Below the pieces are notes generated by a model, which searched no databases, had not been told where the DNA came from, and worked only from the letters and a program-made list of their open reading frames with translations. Shown here in pieces: positions 45,353 through 56,469 of a stretch of 64,000 nt of DNA. The number at the start of each line of letters is the position of its first letter. The first letter of the stretch is position 1. A program made the position numbers and the translations under genes. The stretch comes from Diabrotica undecimpunctata (lineage: Eukaryota; Arthropoda; Insecta; Coleoptera; Chrysomelidae), in contig NC_092807.1 in assembly GCF_040954645.1 (NCBI RefSeq), positions 1,798,001-1,862,000 on the forward strand, given 5' to 3'.

Positions 45353-46798
45353 TTAGGAGAATAGTTGGCGATGGAGAGGGAGAAAATCTCGATTGAATGA
45401 AACATGGCGATTAACGCAATTTGGGCTTTTTTGTTTTTCTTTAAGAATTTCAAGATCTTCATATAAATCTAATTTGAGGAAATTTTTTTGGGAGATATTG
45501 TGGATAAGTGAAACGTCTTCTGGGATATTGAGGGTGTGGTTGTGTTCTTTGAGATGTTGGGAGAAAGTGGAAGTGTTTTCTCTTTTTATGTGCTCTAGAG
45601 AGCGTGAAGAAAGAGATCTGCATGTTCTACCTATGTAGGTGGCATTGCAATCTGAACATTTAAGTCTATATACTCCACTCCGGTTCATATAATTGATAGG
45701 ATCTTTGGAATTAGAAATATGTTGTCCCAGATTGTTGGGTACTTTGAAAGAAACATGGATGTTTTCAACCGAACGTTGGATGAGATTTCGAATATCTCCA
45801 GAAAGACTTTCATGATAGAAAGGGAGTGAAACATAGTTGGGTTTGGTGGTAAGGTCTCTGGGGAACGCAGTCTCCCGCAGGGTCTTAAGGCGTTTTTTGT
45901 GGATGAATTTGTTAATGATGTTGTGGTCATATCCGTTGTTGACTGCTATTTGTCTGAGTATATTTAGTTCTTTTTTGTAGTTTAAATCTGACAGTGGAAT
46001 GCTTTCTAGACGATGGATGTAACTATGAAAAGCTGCATGTTTATGTGACATGGGATGGTTGGATGAAAATGGAATTACGTGGTCAGTCTGTGTAGGTTTC
46101 CTATAGATACTGAAGTCGAAGTGGTCATTTAATCTGGTGATGGTTAGATCAAGAAAATTAATTGACTTGGAAGATTCTAGTTCCATGGTGAACTTGATAT
46201 TGGGATGAATTTGGTTGATTTTGGAAAGTAAAAGTTCAGCTGAATTGGAATTACCTGAAATGAAGACTAAACAGTCATCAACATAGCGAAACCAGTGTAA
46301 TATTTCAGGGTTTTTCATGATCTGTGTGGATTCTAAATGATCCATGAAGACATCAGCTAATAGAGGGGAGAGACAGCTGCCCATGGCTAAGCCATCAGGT
46401 TGTCTATAGTAATTATTGTTAAAAACGAAGAAATCTTGATCTAAACAAAGTTGTAAAAGTTGGATAATGTAGGTAGTGGTAGATGAGGTAATGGAGTTGG
46501 CTCTTAGAAGTGAATGAACCAGATTAATTGTTTCTAGTTTGGGGACAGAGGTGAATAGATTGCTAACATCAAATGAAAGCATAATGATGTTGGGGTGAAG
46601 ATTGATGTGTTGTAAATTATTGACTAGATGACTAGTATTTTTGACTGAGAATCGAGGGGTGAAGTTCGTCATATTATTAATTAGATTCAATATAAATTTT
46701 GATAGGATGGAAACTGGAGTGTTTATGAAACTAACAACTGGACGAATGGGAATGCCCTCCTTGTGTATCTTAGGTAAACCATACAGTCTGGGTGTCAA
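45353..46798 (-). CDS. Penelope-like RT plus GIY-YIG endonuclease (left copy)
   Basis: A 481-codon open frame identical to that at 47033-48478. The RT part has the Penelope-specific start TPRLYGLPKIHK (2-13), motif A SFDVSNLFTSVP (75-86), QPDGLAMGSCLSP (133-145, motif B) and YVDD (172-175, motif C). The C-terminal domain is a GIY-YIG nuclease: GVYRLKCSDCNATYIGRT (375-392) with downstream Arg and a LEHI Glu (402). The enzyme would nick target DNA and prime reverse transcription. The frame stays open upstream of the Met to the arm boundary (46898), so the first Met is internal. The N-terminal domain of full Penelope proteins (roughly 250-300 residues) is missing. Confidence 0.9.
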   Translation of the reverse strand: MTPRLYGLPKIHKEGIPIRPVVSFINTPVSILSKFILNLINNMTNFTPRFSVKNTSHLVNNLQHINLHPNIIMLSFDVSNLFTSVPKLETINLVHSLLRANSITSSTTTYIIQLLQLCLDQDFFVFNNNYYRQPDGLAMGSCLSPLLADVFMDHLESTQIMKNPEILHWFRYVDDCLVFISGNSNSAELLLSKINQIHPNIKFTMELESSKSINFLDLTITRLNDHFDFSIYRKPTQTDHVIPFSSNHPMSHKHAAFHSYIHRLESIPLSDLNYKKELNILRQIAVNNGYDHNIINKFIHKKRLKTLRETAFPRDLTTKPNYVSLPFYHESLSGDIRNLIQRSVENIHVSFKVPNNLGQHISNSKDPINYMNRSGVYRLKCSDCNATYIGRTCRSLSSRSLEHIKRENTSTFSQHLKEHNHTLNIPEDVSLIHNISQKNFLKLDLYEDLEILKEKQKSPNCVNRHVSFNRDFLPLHRQLFS

Positions 46799-47032
46799 AG
46801 GGTTACTTGGAATTTTATAATATGGTGCAAAATGTTCAGAGAAAAAGTCTGTGAAATTTTTAATGTTATCTTTTAATTTGTTTATAAACTTTTTAGAGTT
46901 TTTTATTTCTTCACTTTACTTGCAACAGACCCCTCTAAAAAGTTTATAAACAAATTAAAAGATAACATTAAAAATTTCACAGACTTTTTCTCTGAACATT
47001 TTGCACCATATTATAAAATTCCAAGTAACCCT

Positions 47033-48478
47033 TTGACACCCAGACTGTATGGTTTACCTAAGATACACAAGGAGGGCATTCCCATTCGTCCAGTTGTTAG
47101 TTTCATAAACACTCCAGTTTCCATCCTATCAAAATTTATATTGAATCTAATTAATAATATGACGAACTTCACCCCTCGATTCTCAGTCAAAAATACTAGT
47201 CATCTAGTCAATAATTTACAACACATCAATCTTCACCCCAACATCATTATGCTTTCATTTGATGTTAGCAATCTATTCACCTCTGTCCCCAAACTAGAAA
47301 CAATTAATCTGGTTCATTCACTTCTAAGAGCCAACTCCATTACCTCATCTACCACTACCTACATTATCCAACTTTTACAACTTTGTTTAGATCAAGATTT
47401 CTTCGTTTTTAACAATAATTACTATAGACAACCTGATGGCTTAGCCATGGGCAGCTGTCTCTCCCCTCTATTAGCTGATGTCTTCATGGATCATTTAGAA
47501 TCCACACAGATCATGAAAAACCCTGAAATATTACACTGGTTTCGCTATGTTGATGACTGTTTAGTCTTCATTTCAGGTAATTCCAATTCAGCTGAACTTT
47601 TACTTTCCAAAATCAACCAAATTCATCCCAATATCAAGTTCACCATGGAACTAGAATCTTCCAAGTCAATTAATTTTCTTGATCTAACCATCACCAGATT
47701 AAATGACCACTTCGACTTCAGTATCTATAGGAAACCTACACAGACTGACCACGTAATTCCATTTTCATCCAACCATCCCATGTCACATAAACATGCAGCT
47801 TTTCATAGTTACATCCATCGTCTAGAAAGCATTCCACTGTCAGATTTAAACTACAAAAAAGAACTAAATATACTCAGACAAATAGCAGTCAACAACGGAT
47901 ATGACCACAACATCATTAACAAATTCATCCACAAAAAACGCCTTAAGACCCTGCGGGAGACTGCGTTCCCCAGAGACCTTACCACCAAACCCAACTATGT
48001 TTCACTCCCTTTCTATCATGAAAGTCTTTCTGGAGATATTCGAAATCTCATCCAACGTTCGGTTGAAAACATCCATGTTTCTTTCAAAGTACCCAACAAT
48101 CTGGGACAACATATTTCTAATTCCAAAGATCCTATCAATTATATGAACCGGAGTGGAGTATATAGACTTAAATGTTCAGATTGCAATGCCACCTACATAG
48201 GTAGAACATGCAGATCTCTTTCTTCACGCTCTCTAGAGCACATAAAAAGAGAAAACACTTCCACTTTCTCCCAACATCTCAAAGAACACAACCACACCCT
48301 CAATATCCCAGAAGACGTTTCACTTATCCACAATATCTCCCAAAAAAATTTCCTCAAATTAGATTTATATGAAGATCTTGAAATTCTTAAAGAAAAACAA
48401 AAAAGCCCAAATTGCGTTAATCGCCATGTTTCATTCAATCGAGATTTTCTCCCTCTCCATCGCCAACTATTCTCCTAA
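47033..48478 (+). CDS. Penelope-like RT plus GIY-YIG endonuclease (right copy)
   Basis: Same 481-codon protein as the left copy, with all RT catalytic motifs (FDVSNLF, YVDD) and GIY-YIG residues intact. The frame is open upstream across the 34-bp spacer, where it reads ATDPSKKFINKL. That is recognisable Penelope sequence upstream of the KIH motif, so this copy retains slightly more 5' sequence than the left one. No promoter or full N-terminus is present. Absence of any stop or frameshift in either copy points to recent insertion or gene conversion between arms. Confidence 0.9.
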   Translation: MTPRLYGLPKIHKEGIPIRPVVSFINTPVSILSKFILNLINNMTNFTPRFSVKNTSHLVNNLQHINLHPNIIMLSFDVSNLFTSVPKLETINLVHSLLRANSITSSTTTYIIQLLQLCLDQDFFVFNNNYYRQPDGLAMGSCLSPLLADVFMDHLESTQIMKNPEILHWFRYVDDCLVFISGNSNSAELLLSKINQIHPNIKFTMELESSKSINFLDLTITRLNDHFDFSIYRKPTQTDHVIPFSSNHPMSHKHAAFHSYIHRLESIPLSDLNYKKELNILRQIAVNNGYDHNIINKFIHKKRLKTLRETAFPRDLTTKPNYVSLPFYHESLSGDIRNLIQRSVENIHVSFKVPNNLGQHISNSKDPINYMNRSGVYRLKCSDCNATYIGRTCRSLSSRSLEHIKRENTSTFSQHLKEHNHTLNIPEDVSLIHNISQKNFLKLDLYEDLEILKEKQKSPNCVNRHVSFNRDFLPLHRQLFS

Positions 48479-48954
48479 CCCACATTCCCAATTTACTTCT
48501 ATAATTAAAAATCCATATTCATTATTAGTCTATCATCCTCCTTAGTTAATTCTAATAACTTTTCTTCCAATACACTTTACTCTCCATTTATCACACTCTT
48601 TACTTTTCAAACCAAATTTCATTTCTTAACCACTATAACCAATACTTTACATTCCTCTATTTCGTCATTTCCAAATTCAGATCAGATCACCCGTCATCCC
48701 CCACCCCTTCCCGACTATTAAATTCTTATTTTACTTCTTCACACAATTCCCTCAGGGTTTGGCTTCGGTTCTCTGGGGACCTCAGCCTTCCGTAGTCTAT
48801 CCGTTTATCACAATTCTCTCAAATAACACCTTAATTTTTTATCCTCTTTACTCAAACTGAACAGAGCCACCAACAACAATTTCAGTTTACTAATATATTT
48901 AATATAGACCAATAGTTCATTCAACCTACCAACTTATAACTTAATCCTTTATTT

Positions 48955-49395
48955 TCCTTATGTACCTAGTGTTGCTTTATAACAGATAGGGCCTTTTCTC
49001 AAGTTATAAGTTGAGTACTTTATGACCAGCACATTATAAAACCACTTCCAACCATCAATTTTTGTCCATTTCAGATACCTGTCAACACCCAAAATATAAC
49101 TACATCACTCAGTTTGTTAACACCCAATCAGATATTACATTTATGAACTTGCAACTCAAGAAATTCTACATTTTCCAGGTACCAAATGCTGTTTTTTGAC
49201 ATACAGGGCCTAATATAATTGAGTTATAAGTCAATTTTTACATCTGTCTTATACTACAATAGTTTTATTCCATTCATTGAATAATATTCTCACATATCAA
49301 ACATATTAATTCCTATACTTTTCAAGAACCCAACTGTCCACCTGTGTCTAGTTTCCATTTTCCAGGTACCAGATGTTATTAAAACATAAAGGGCC
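48955..49395 (+). repeat. Three spaced copies of a 40-bp motif in Penelope 3' region
   Basis: A motif of the form TTTCCAGGTACCA.ATG.TGTT...ACATA.AGGGCC occurs at about 48955-48993 (most diverged), 49171-49210 and 49358-49395. The spacings are 216 and about 189 bp. Each is followed by a tataatt or caagttataag-type sequence. Mirror copies lie at 44436-44876. Confidence 0.7.
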
Positions 49396-49946
49396 TTATA
49401 TTAGAATCTTTTCATCACACCACTTGACACTGTATAGTTGGTTGCCTAACTTTAATCACATAATTTTCTCACCATAACTTTATCTTACATACATAATTTA
49501 CAACAATAACATTGATGGTTGATACTGTTATAATTTTATTTTATTTCAATTTTTCACAATTTTTAAATAACGTTGGCTTTTGTCTTAAATAGACACATAT
49601 AGTTACACTGACTGCTCTGTCACAACTTCCGTCATAACCTGCCAAGATTGTCATTTTAATCAGTTGCTTTATTGAAGTCCTCGTAGACATACCGTCTCAG
49701 GACTTGCAACTTATTGCAGAGTCATATGTCGCCATGTTACCAATCCAACGGTAACTTTACCATCTAAATTGTAAAACAGACATTATGTAAACTAAATTTC
49801 AATTAGCAATTTTTAAAGGGTTTGTAACCCCATATTTAGTGGCTACATCCATGTATTAACTTGTAAGTATTAACCACATTTTACACTAACCTTAGTCAAA
49901 ACTTAAATTATTTCAATTCTTTTTAATTAAGTGGTTAAATACTTTT

Positions 49947-49992
49947 AGGGTACTGATGATGGAATACTTATTCCGAAAACGTTTTGCCAATT
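49947..49992 (+). ncRNA. Candidate hammerhead ribozyme (right arm, sense strand)
   Basis: The core CTGATGA at 49953-49959 is followed by stem II GGAAT/ATTCC with loop actt, then GAAA at 49975-49978, in the exact order of a hammerhead. Stem III would be the self-complementary AACGTT (49978-49983), too short to loop alone but able to pair between two molecules, as in the minimal ribozymes known from Penelope elements. A TTT triplet (49982-49984) satisfies the NUH cleavage rule. The short stem I pairs GGTA with TGCC, one pair being a wobble. Hammerheads in Penelope-like retroelements are established. This copy sits in the 3' region of the element, on its sense strand. Confidence 0.7.
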
Positions 49993-51035
49993 TAACATAG
50001 CCCAACTGGGTTTTTTATATACCTTTTTATACAAAGGATTTTATTCAAAATTTTTTAATATATGGTATACAGCCAAACACAGGAACTTAGTTTCCTTGTG
50101 GATTATACGAATGACTCTGGAGGGTTCCAAAGCTATGGTGAGAATAGATGGAGATATGACGCAGAACTTTGATATTAATCTAAATTTAGAAGCTGTTTTT
50201 AGAAAACTGGAAATAAACGGCTGTATTAATACAAGATCAATGCAAATATGCGCATATGCGGATGATGTTGCCACAATTAGTCGTAACAAAAGGGTATTAA
50301 GCGAAAAAGTTATAGAACTGAAACGAGAAGCTGCTGCGTTTGGTCTATACATAAATGAAAGCAAACCAAAAAAGATGGAGTGCACAATCAACATGAGAAT
50401 CTGAAGGTAGACAACCATACCTACAAATATGCCTCACTTTTCCCTACTTAGGCTCAATAATAAATGGCAACAACAACATCAGTCAAGAAATACAAGTACG
50501 GATTCTTAGTGATAATAAGTGCTTTTATGCATACAAAGACTTAATGAAAAGTAAGTTACTGAATCGTGAGTCTAAGCTTAGAATCTACAAAACACTAATT
50601 AGACCAGTGGTCACATATGGATGTGAAACATGGACCCTCTCAATCACTGCTGAAAGATACTAAGGAAGATATTTGGACCAACTCAATGCAGTGATGGTTC
50701 GTATAAAATTAAAATGAACCACGAACTGGATGAACTAATGCAGAGCGCAGATATTGTTAGATTTGTAGTCATAAAGACTAAACTGGCTTGGTCACTTAGA
50801 AAGAATGCCAGATAATCGAGCTGTAAAAGTAGTCCAGAGATGGAAGCCCCAAGGAAACAGAACAAGAGGAAGGCCCCGTAAAAGATGGATAGACGACGTA
50901 TATAGGGATCTTAAAATAATGAACATCAGGGAGTGGCGAAGGAAAGTATCCGACAGGGCAGAATGGAAGAACATTGTTAAGCGGGCCAAGACTCACAAAG
51001 AGTTGTAGCGCCATTAGAAGAAGAAGAAGAAGATG

Positions 51036-51715
51036 TTAATTTAATGTCAAATTACCCTCGTATTGTCGAAGCTTTTCACACCTAATGATATTCTACACGC
51101 TGTATATAACATTCTAAATTTGCCACTACATATCCCTGATTACTTAAACATATTTAGGTTAATTCTGTGGGTTATCCAACTATTAGAGTAAATACTTAAA
51201 CTTTCATGATGATTTATAATTTGATGAGGATCGGAACGTTAAAGGCCGGCCATCTTTTTCAATTATACATAGTTCTTAATCAGCTTCGAGCACCGTTAAG
51301 CATTCACGAGTGCTGACGTAACATATTATAATGCCACCGAATTTAGCTGAAGAGGCTTTTGAATCATGTTAAGTGAAAGAATTTAAAACAAAATATTGGT
51401 ATTTTGTTGAATATTCGTGAAAATACGAATATCAGATTGTAAATAGTAGTTCTAAGTTTAAAATACACACAATAAAATAATCTAGGGACACCTATAATAA
51501 TAACTTTAAATTTTGTCGATTATTGTACAAATTTGGACGGTACTGCTGATACGAATGGCAATAAAAAATTTAACAAAACTTCAATATGTGTTTTTTGTCT
51601 TAAGATAAAAAGCAATATTTTTTTATTGGTGTAGGATTTTCGATGTCTTTGTGGATTTTTATTTAGTTTTGTAATTACCAATAATATAGAGATATTACTT
51701 AAATCTCAAAACGCA
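51036..51715. other. No recognisable feature
   Basis: AT-rich flank of the LINE (GAA)n tail. Nothing is supported. Confidence 0.45.
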
Positions 51716-51719
51716 GTGG

Positions 51720-52600
51720 CGTGCTATCGGGATGCTTTAAGCTGGCAGAAGCCAAAGAAACGTTGCTGAGGTCCCAGGGTTGCTGAGGTCAAGAAACTGG
51801 TGATGTTGCTGAACGTCATAGAGGTCGTATAAGGATAACCAACTAGATTGAAGATCGTTGTATTAGGTTATGTATACAATGTAACTGCATCACAATTACA
51901 AATAACGCTGCAAGAGACCCATGAGGTGTTTGTAAGCGACCAAATTATTAGAAATCGACTGCATAAAGTAGACTTAAATACTCGAAGACCTGCGAGAGTG
52001 CCTGTGGTATCCAGAGGAAAACGCGCTCATCGACTTCAGTGGTCACAATAACACACAAATTGGGTTAGACATGAGTGGACCTCTACTTTGTTCACAGATG
52101 AGTCCTAATTTGGATTTGCACCAGATAAAAGACGGACAAGAATTTGGAGACGATCTGGCAATGCTGAACGATTGGCCACCGTGCAGGTGGTTCACAGACA
52201 GCAAGCCGGTAGTATAATGGTATGGGGTGACATCACTATTGGTGAAAGAACCATTCTTGTTTGTCTGGAACGGTTTCTAAATGCAACAAACTACCGCGAT
52301 ATTATTCTCGAACCTTGTTTCCTCAATTTTAATTCATGCACGACAATAAGCGTCTGCATACTGCCAGAGTATTGCTGACATTCTTCGAAGATATTGAAGT
52401 TGAGGTTTTACCATGGCTTACACAAACGCCAGACTTAAACCCAATTGAGCATGTATGCGTTAGATACAAGACAGCAACTGTTTAAGGGCCTTTCAATGGA
52501 GTAGAACAAAATACCGCAGCAAGACATTGACCATCTGATCATGAGTTTACCTTGCAGATGTAGGATAGTTATCAACAACCGTGGAGGTCATCCACTATTC
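51720..52600 (+). pseudogene. Tc1-like transposase remnant
   Basis: The first frame (51848-52051) gives ITLQETHEVFVSDQIIRNRL and RPARVPVVSRGKRAHRLQW, the second helix-turn-helix and linker. Next come SLFTDES-like and RRTRIWRRSGNAERLATVQV frames, then GSIMVWGDITIGERT. The catalytic HDNKRLHTARVLL and TQTPDLNPIEH blocks lie in a third frame, with 34 residues between the Asp and the Glu (DD34E). The N-terminal helix-turn-helix is missing and several stops and shifts occur. Inverted terminal repeats were not recognised. It is a different subfamily from the other two Tc1 copies in the window. Confidence 0.8.
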
Positions 52601-52965
52601 ACTTTATATTTTGTAAGCAAAGCTTATCTTTCTTGTAAATCATTTTCAGTTTGGCTGAAAAAGTTTTCCCATGATTATTATTCTATATTTGACTTTAAAA
52701 TCGTTTGTATTTTTTTCCTTTGACTTATTTTATAAGTGCTTGCGTTATTCGTGTTTGTTTTCAATTACTAACTTTTTCACTTGTTGATTAAATTCCTTTT
52801 TTTTTCGTACCTAGGACCTCATAAACTACTTTTTCAATACATGTTATCAAACTCTATTAAGCTTCATTTAAATATTAAAATCACGGTATCTTAGATTGTT
52901 ATTTCATGTATTGATTAAAGCATCTTTGGTAAAGCTCTTACACGCTATCTACTTACAGCAAAGAC
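52601..52965. other. No recognisable feature, possibly LINE 3' end
   Basis: AT-rich. The RNase H LINE on the minus strand must end somewhere here or further left, but I cannot place its tail. Confidence 0.4.
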
Positions 52966-53419
52966 ACTTGAATTTTTTTAACTATTGGATTTAGAGTGTA
53001 TGTTAGTAATGGACTGAATTAAAGAAAGAGAATCAGTGCATATTGCTAGAGATTTGCTATTAGGTAGAGTCCTTTCAAGAGCTTTAAGGATTCCATATAA
53101 TTCTGCAGTATGAATACTACAAATGGTTGGGAGTCGATGTATAGCTAAGGTTGTGATTTCGGTACAGGCAGACCCAGTATTTTATCCATTTTTTGAGGCG
53201 TCGGTGTAAAGAATTTGGATGTATTGGATGTAGTGTTGAAAGTAGGTATCTTTTTGGTCCATGGAGGAATATTGGAGGTACTAATGGGGGTGGTTATTGT
53301 CAGGTCTATATCTTCTAACAAAAGTTTTATATATATATATATATATATATACAATAGCACTAAAGGCCTTAGAGGCCCATGGCTTAAAAAGTTTGTTCTT
53401 TCTTCATTTTCGCTTTTCT

Positions 53420-55159
53420 TTATGTACTGAGATCTTCTCTGGCTCGATATGTGATTTTTCTCCATTCCTTCTTGTTATTCATTTTTCTTTTCTGGCCTTG
53501 TAGTCCAATTTCTTCCATATCTTTTTCTACCTCCTGATTCCATCTATTTTTTGGTCTTCCTTTTCTCTTTTTTAAAGTTATAGTGTAGTTCATTACCCTT
53601 TTTGAAGTCCTCGTGTTCGGCATCCTTTCTAGGTGACCTCGCCATCTTAGTCTCTGTGCCTTTATAACTCCTATTATGTTAGGTTGATTATATAATTTCT
53701 TTAACTCATCATTTGATCTTCTTATCCATAAACCGTCCCTTATTATTCCTCCATCTATCTTCCTCAGGATTTTCCTTTCCCATATCTCCAGTAAATTTTG
53801 TTCATTTTTTGTCATTGTCCATGTCTCACTGCAGTACGTTACTATTGGTTGTATAGTTGTTTTGTATAACTGTATTTTTGCCTTTCTTGATAAAAACTTG
53901 CTTTTCAACATTCCACTAAGAGCATGTACACTTCTATTGCCTGCCATTATTCTAGCTTGTATTTCTTCTTTAATGTTAGGTTTGCGTGATATTATTGTAC
54001 CTAGGTATGTAAATCTTTCTACCATTTCGAATTCGTATGATAATCTTTCTTCTACTTCTACTTTAAACTTTTGTCCATCCCTGAACTGATCATCTGTCCA
54101 CTGCATACATTTTGTTTTAGTTTCATTTATGTAAAGTCCCATTTTCTTTGCTGCTTTTACTATTCTCTGTACTATCTCCTGTAGCTCTTTTTTTCCTCTT
54201 GCCAGCAACACTATATCATCCGCAAATGCCAAAACTTGGTGTCTTTTATGATATAGGAGTCCTTCTCTATTGATTTTCGCTTCTCGCATTATTTTTTCTA
54301 GGCATAAATTGAAGAGTAATGATGACAAAGGATCGCCCTGCCTTAATCCTTCGTTTACTATAAATTTGTCCGATACATGATTGTTTACTTTGACTCTGTT
54401 TTCTGTATTCTCTAAAGTAAGATGTATCATGCTACGCAACTTTCTGCTAACTCCCAGTTCCTCAAGGGTCTCTTTTAATTCCTTCCTTTTTATTCTATCG
54501 TATGCTTGCTGGAAGTCGATGAATAGCGCTATCGTTGGTAAGTTGTGTTCATAGCTTTCTGCTTGTAATTCTCTGATTATGAATACTTGGTCCGTTGTGC
54601 TTCTCCCTCGTCTAAATCCGCACTGGTATTCGCCTATTATATTTTCAACTTCTTTTTCTAGCTTATCTTTTATGGATTTTGATAGGATTTTATATACGGT
54701 ATTTAGTAACGCTACTCCTCTGTAATTACTGCATTCTGTTTTGTCTCCTTTTTTGTGTAATGGGCAAATAATGGCTTCCTTCCAATCTTCGGGTATTCGT
54801 TCTTTTATCCATATCTCCTTTATGATCTTGTATATCCAATTATTTAGCAGTTTTCCACCATATTTCATCATCTCTGCTGTTATGTTATCGCTTCCAGGGG
54901 ATTTGTTGTTTTTCAGATTTTTTATGATTTCCTCGATTTGTTCTTTGCTGGGTGAATTATCTTCTATGTCTTCTAAGTGTTCGATTCTTGCTTCTGTTTC
55001 CACGCATTCTCTTTGGTTTGACTTATTATTGCCATTTAGTAATTCATCAAAATACTCTTTCCATCTTTCGGCAATTTCTGTTTCCCCGCTTATTATCTCC
55101 TGCTTTGTTTTTGACGAATATGGGTTTTTGTTGGAAACCTTTTTTTTCATTTCTAGCAC
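53420..55159 (-). pseudogene. LINE ORF2, reverse transcriptase part
   Basis: The 579-codon open frame has KNNKSPGSDNITAEMMKYGG, EAIICPLHKKGDKTECSNYR, GEYQCGFRRGRSTTDQVFII, ALFIDFQQAYDRIKRKE (motif A), EGLRQGDPLSSLLFNL (motif B region) and VLAFADDIVLLARG (motif C). The thumb and C-terminus follow, with YLGTIISRKPNIKEEIQARI and RLRWRGHLERM. A frameshift near 55110-55150 separates it from the linker, so ORF2 as a whole is broken at two places while the RT core is whole. No RNase H follows. Confidence 0.9.
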
Positions 55160-55537
55160 CTTGATATAGGTTTTTTATTTTTTTATTTCTGTAATTCTCT
55201 TCTATTTCTTTTAGCTTATTTTCTATGTGTTTTCTCTTCTTTTCTCTCAGCACTCTCTTTACTTTTTGTCTTTGCTCCCTATATCTATTCTTTGTCTCTG
55301 TTGTTTCTTTCGTGATCATTTCAATCCTTAATGATTTTCTTATTTCTATTTCTTTTTGGCACTCTATGTCGAACCAGTCTTTCCTCTTTTTATTCTCTTG
55401 TTTGTTACATTCTTTTGCTGCTTTGTTCATTATTTGCTTTATGTTTTCCCATTTGTTCTCAGTTTGCTCTTCTATTTGTATCTTTTTTAGTTCTCTTTCC
55501 ATTGTTTCCTCGTATATTTCTTGCTCTTTCTTTGTTG

Positions 55538-56443
55538 CTAATCGAATTGGGTTATGTATACATTTCTTTTTTTTATTTTGTTTGTGTTTTCTGGTATCAG
55601 TTGCTTAATTTTGATGCCCACCATGTAATGATCTGAGTCGGCGTCTGGTCCTCTGTATGTTCTTATCTTCTTTATACATTGCTGTTCTTCTTTTTCGATG
55701 AGCACGTGGTCTATTTGGTTTTTAGTCTTTCTATCTGGCGATATCCAAGTTTCCTTGTGTATTTCTTTTCGTTCGAAATATGTGCTCATTATGATCATAT
55801 TTTTTTCTCTTGCGAAATCTATCAGGAATTGTCCGTTCTCATTAGTTTCATTGTGTTTACTATACTTTCCTATTGTCGGTCTAAATACTTCTTCCTTCCC
55901 TATTTTGGCATTTGCGTCGCCTAGAATAATTTTCATATCATATCTGGGTATATTTTCGATTGTTCTGTTTAATTCATTGTAGAAACATTCTTTGACATCA
56001 TTATCTTTTTCTTCTGACGGCGCGTGAATATTTATGAGAGTGATTTTTTGGTATTTTCCCTTGAACCTGATACTACATATGCGGTCTGATACTGGTTTAA
56101 ACTCTACTAGTGCTTCTTTTAGCTCTTTTCTTATCATAAAACCTGTGCCTAACGTTCGATTCTTTCCACCGCTGTTAAAAAACATTGTATCTTCTATTTC
56201 TAATATATCATTTCCCAGTTGTTTCGTTTCCTGTAAAGCTACTATGTCAAAATGGAACTTTTCGATTTCTCTCGCTAAGTGTTTAAGTTTGCCTTCTCCA
56301 TATGTGCCTCTTACATTCCATGTTCCCAAAAGTAAGTGTTCTTTTCGTAATGTTTTCTTGTGTTTTGGTCCCGTTATCATTTTTTTCCTCTTTTTTCCTT
56401 TTTTCGTATTATCGCTAACCTTGTTCTGTGCTTGTTTCGTCAA
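55538..56443 (-). pseudogene. LINE ORF2, AP endonuclease part
   Basis: The 301-codon frame has the APE fold motifs in order: LGTWNVRG (Asn), IVALQETKQLG (catalytic Glu), IILGDANAKIGKE (the GDxN block), KNQIDHVLI, and DADSDHYMVG (catalytic Asp-His). This domain nicks target DNA to start reverse transcription. A +1 frameshift near 55545 ends the frame at NVYITQFD. Coding continues in another frame at 55502-55047 as a charged linker (a KKRKDWFDIECQKEIEIRK block). Confidence 0.9.
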
Positions 56444-56469
56444 CTTTATTCCAGTAGTACATTTAGTTG

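Larger units (their letters stand above)
43781..50102. mobile_element. Penelope-like element, head-to-head inverted pair, 12-bp TSD
   Basis: Two arms of 3118 bp (43781-46898 and 46933-50050) are reverse complements of each other about a centre at 46915.5, with a 34-bp spacer. All segments compared by eye are identical. The pair is bordered by ttatacgaatga on both sides (43769-43780 and 50103-50114). The right side carries 52 extra bases (50051-50102) before the duplication. Each arm holds a 5'-truncated Penelope gene reading outward. The single duplication around both arms indicates one insertion of the whole unit, not two independent ones. The unit interrupts an older LINE. Confidence 0.93.
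43290..51035 (+). pseudogene. LINE RT gene split by the Penelope pair
   Basis: The left part (43290-43780) reads LKNNKAPGTDGITAELI, then QCGFRPKRSIIDQIHMLRG and YIDFKQAFDGVDR (motif A), and ends in LVKLIRM. The right part (50103-51035) resumes with RMTLEGSKAMVRIDGD and has ICAYADDVATISRN (motif C), YLGSIINGNNN, YGCETWTLS and GRPRKRWIDDVYRD. It ends in a (GAA)n tail at about 51030. The frame is continuous across the insertion once one 12-bp duplication is removed. The frame at 50096-50404 lacks the normal RQGDPLSS motif B, replaced by a shorter sequence. Other stops and shifts occur. It is related to the 53.3-57.2 kb LINE. Confidence 0.82.

Noticed and set aside
45393..45638. 81-codon frames inside both Penelope arms
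   Set aside because: They lie in other frames of the RT-GIY-YIG gene and have no recognisable domain.
43781..50102. Palindrome as pure assembly artefact
   Set aside because: The unit has unique spacer bases, 52 extra bases on one side, a 12-bp target duplication and a host LINE frame restored across it. An artefact would not create these. Read-level proof is still lacking.
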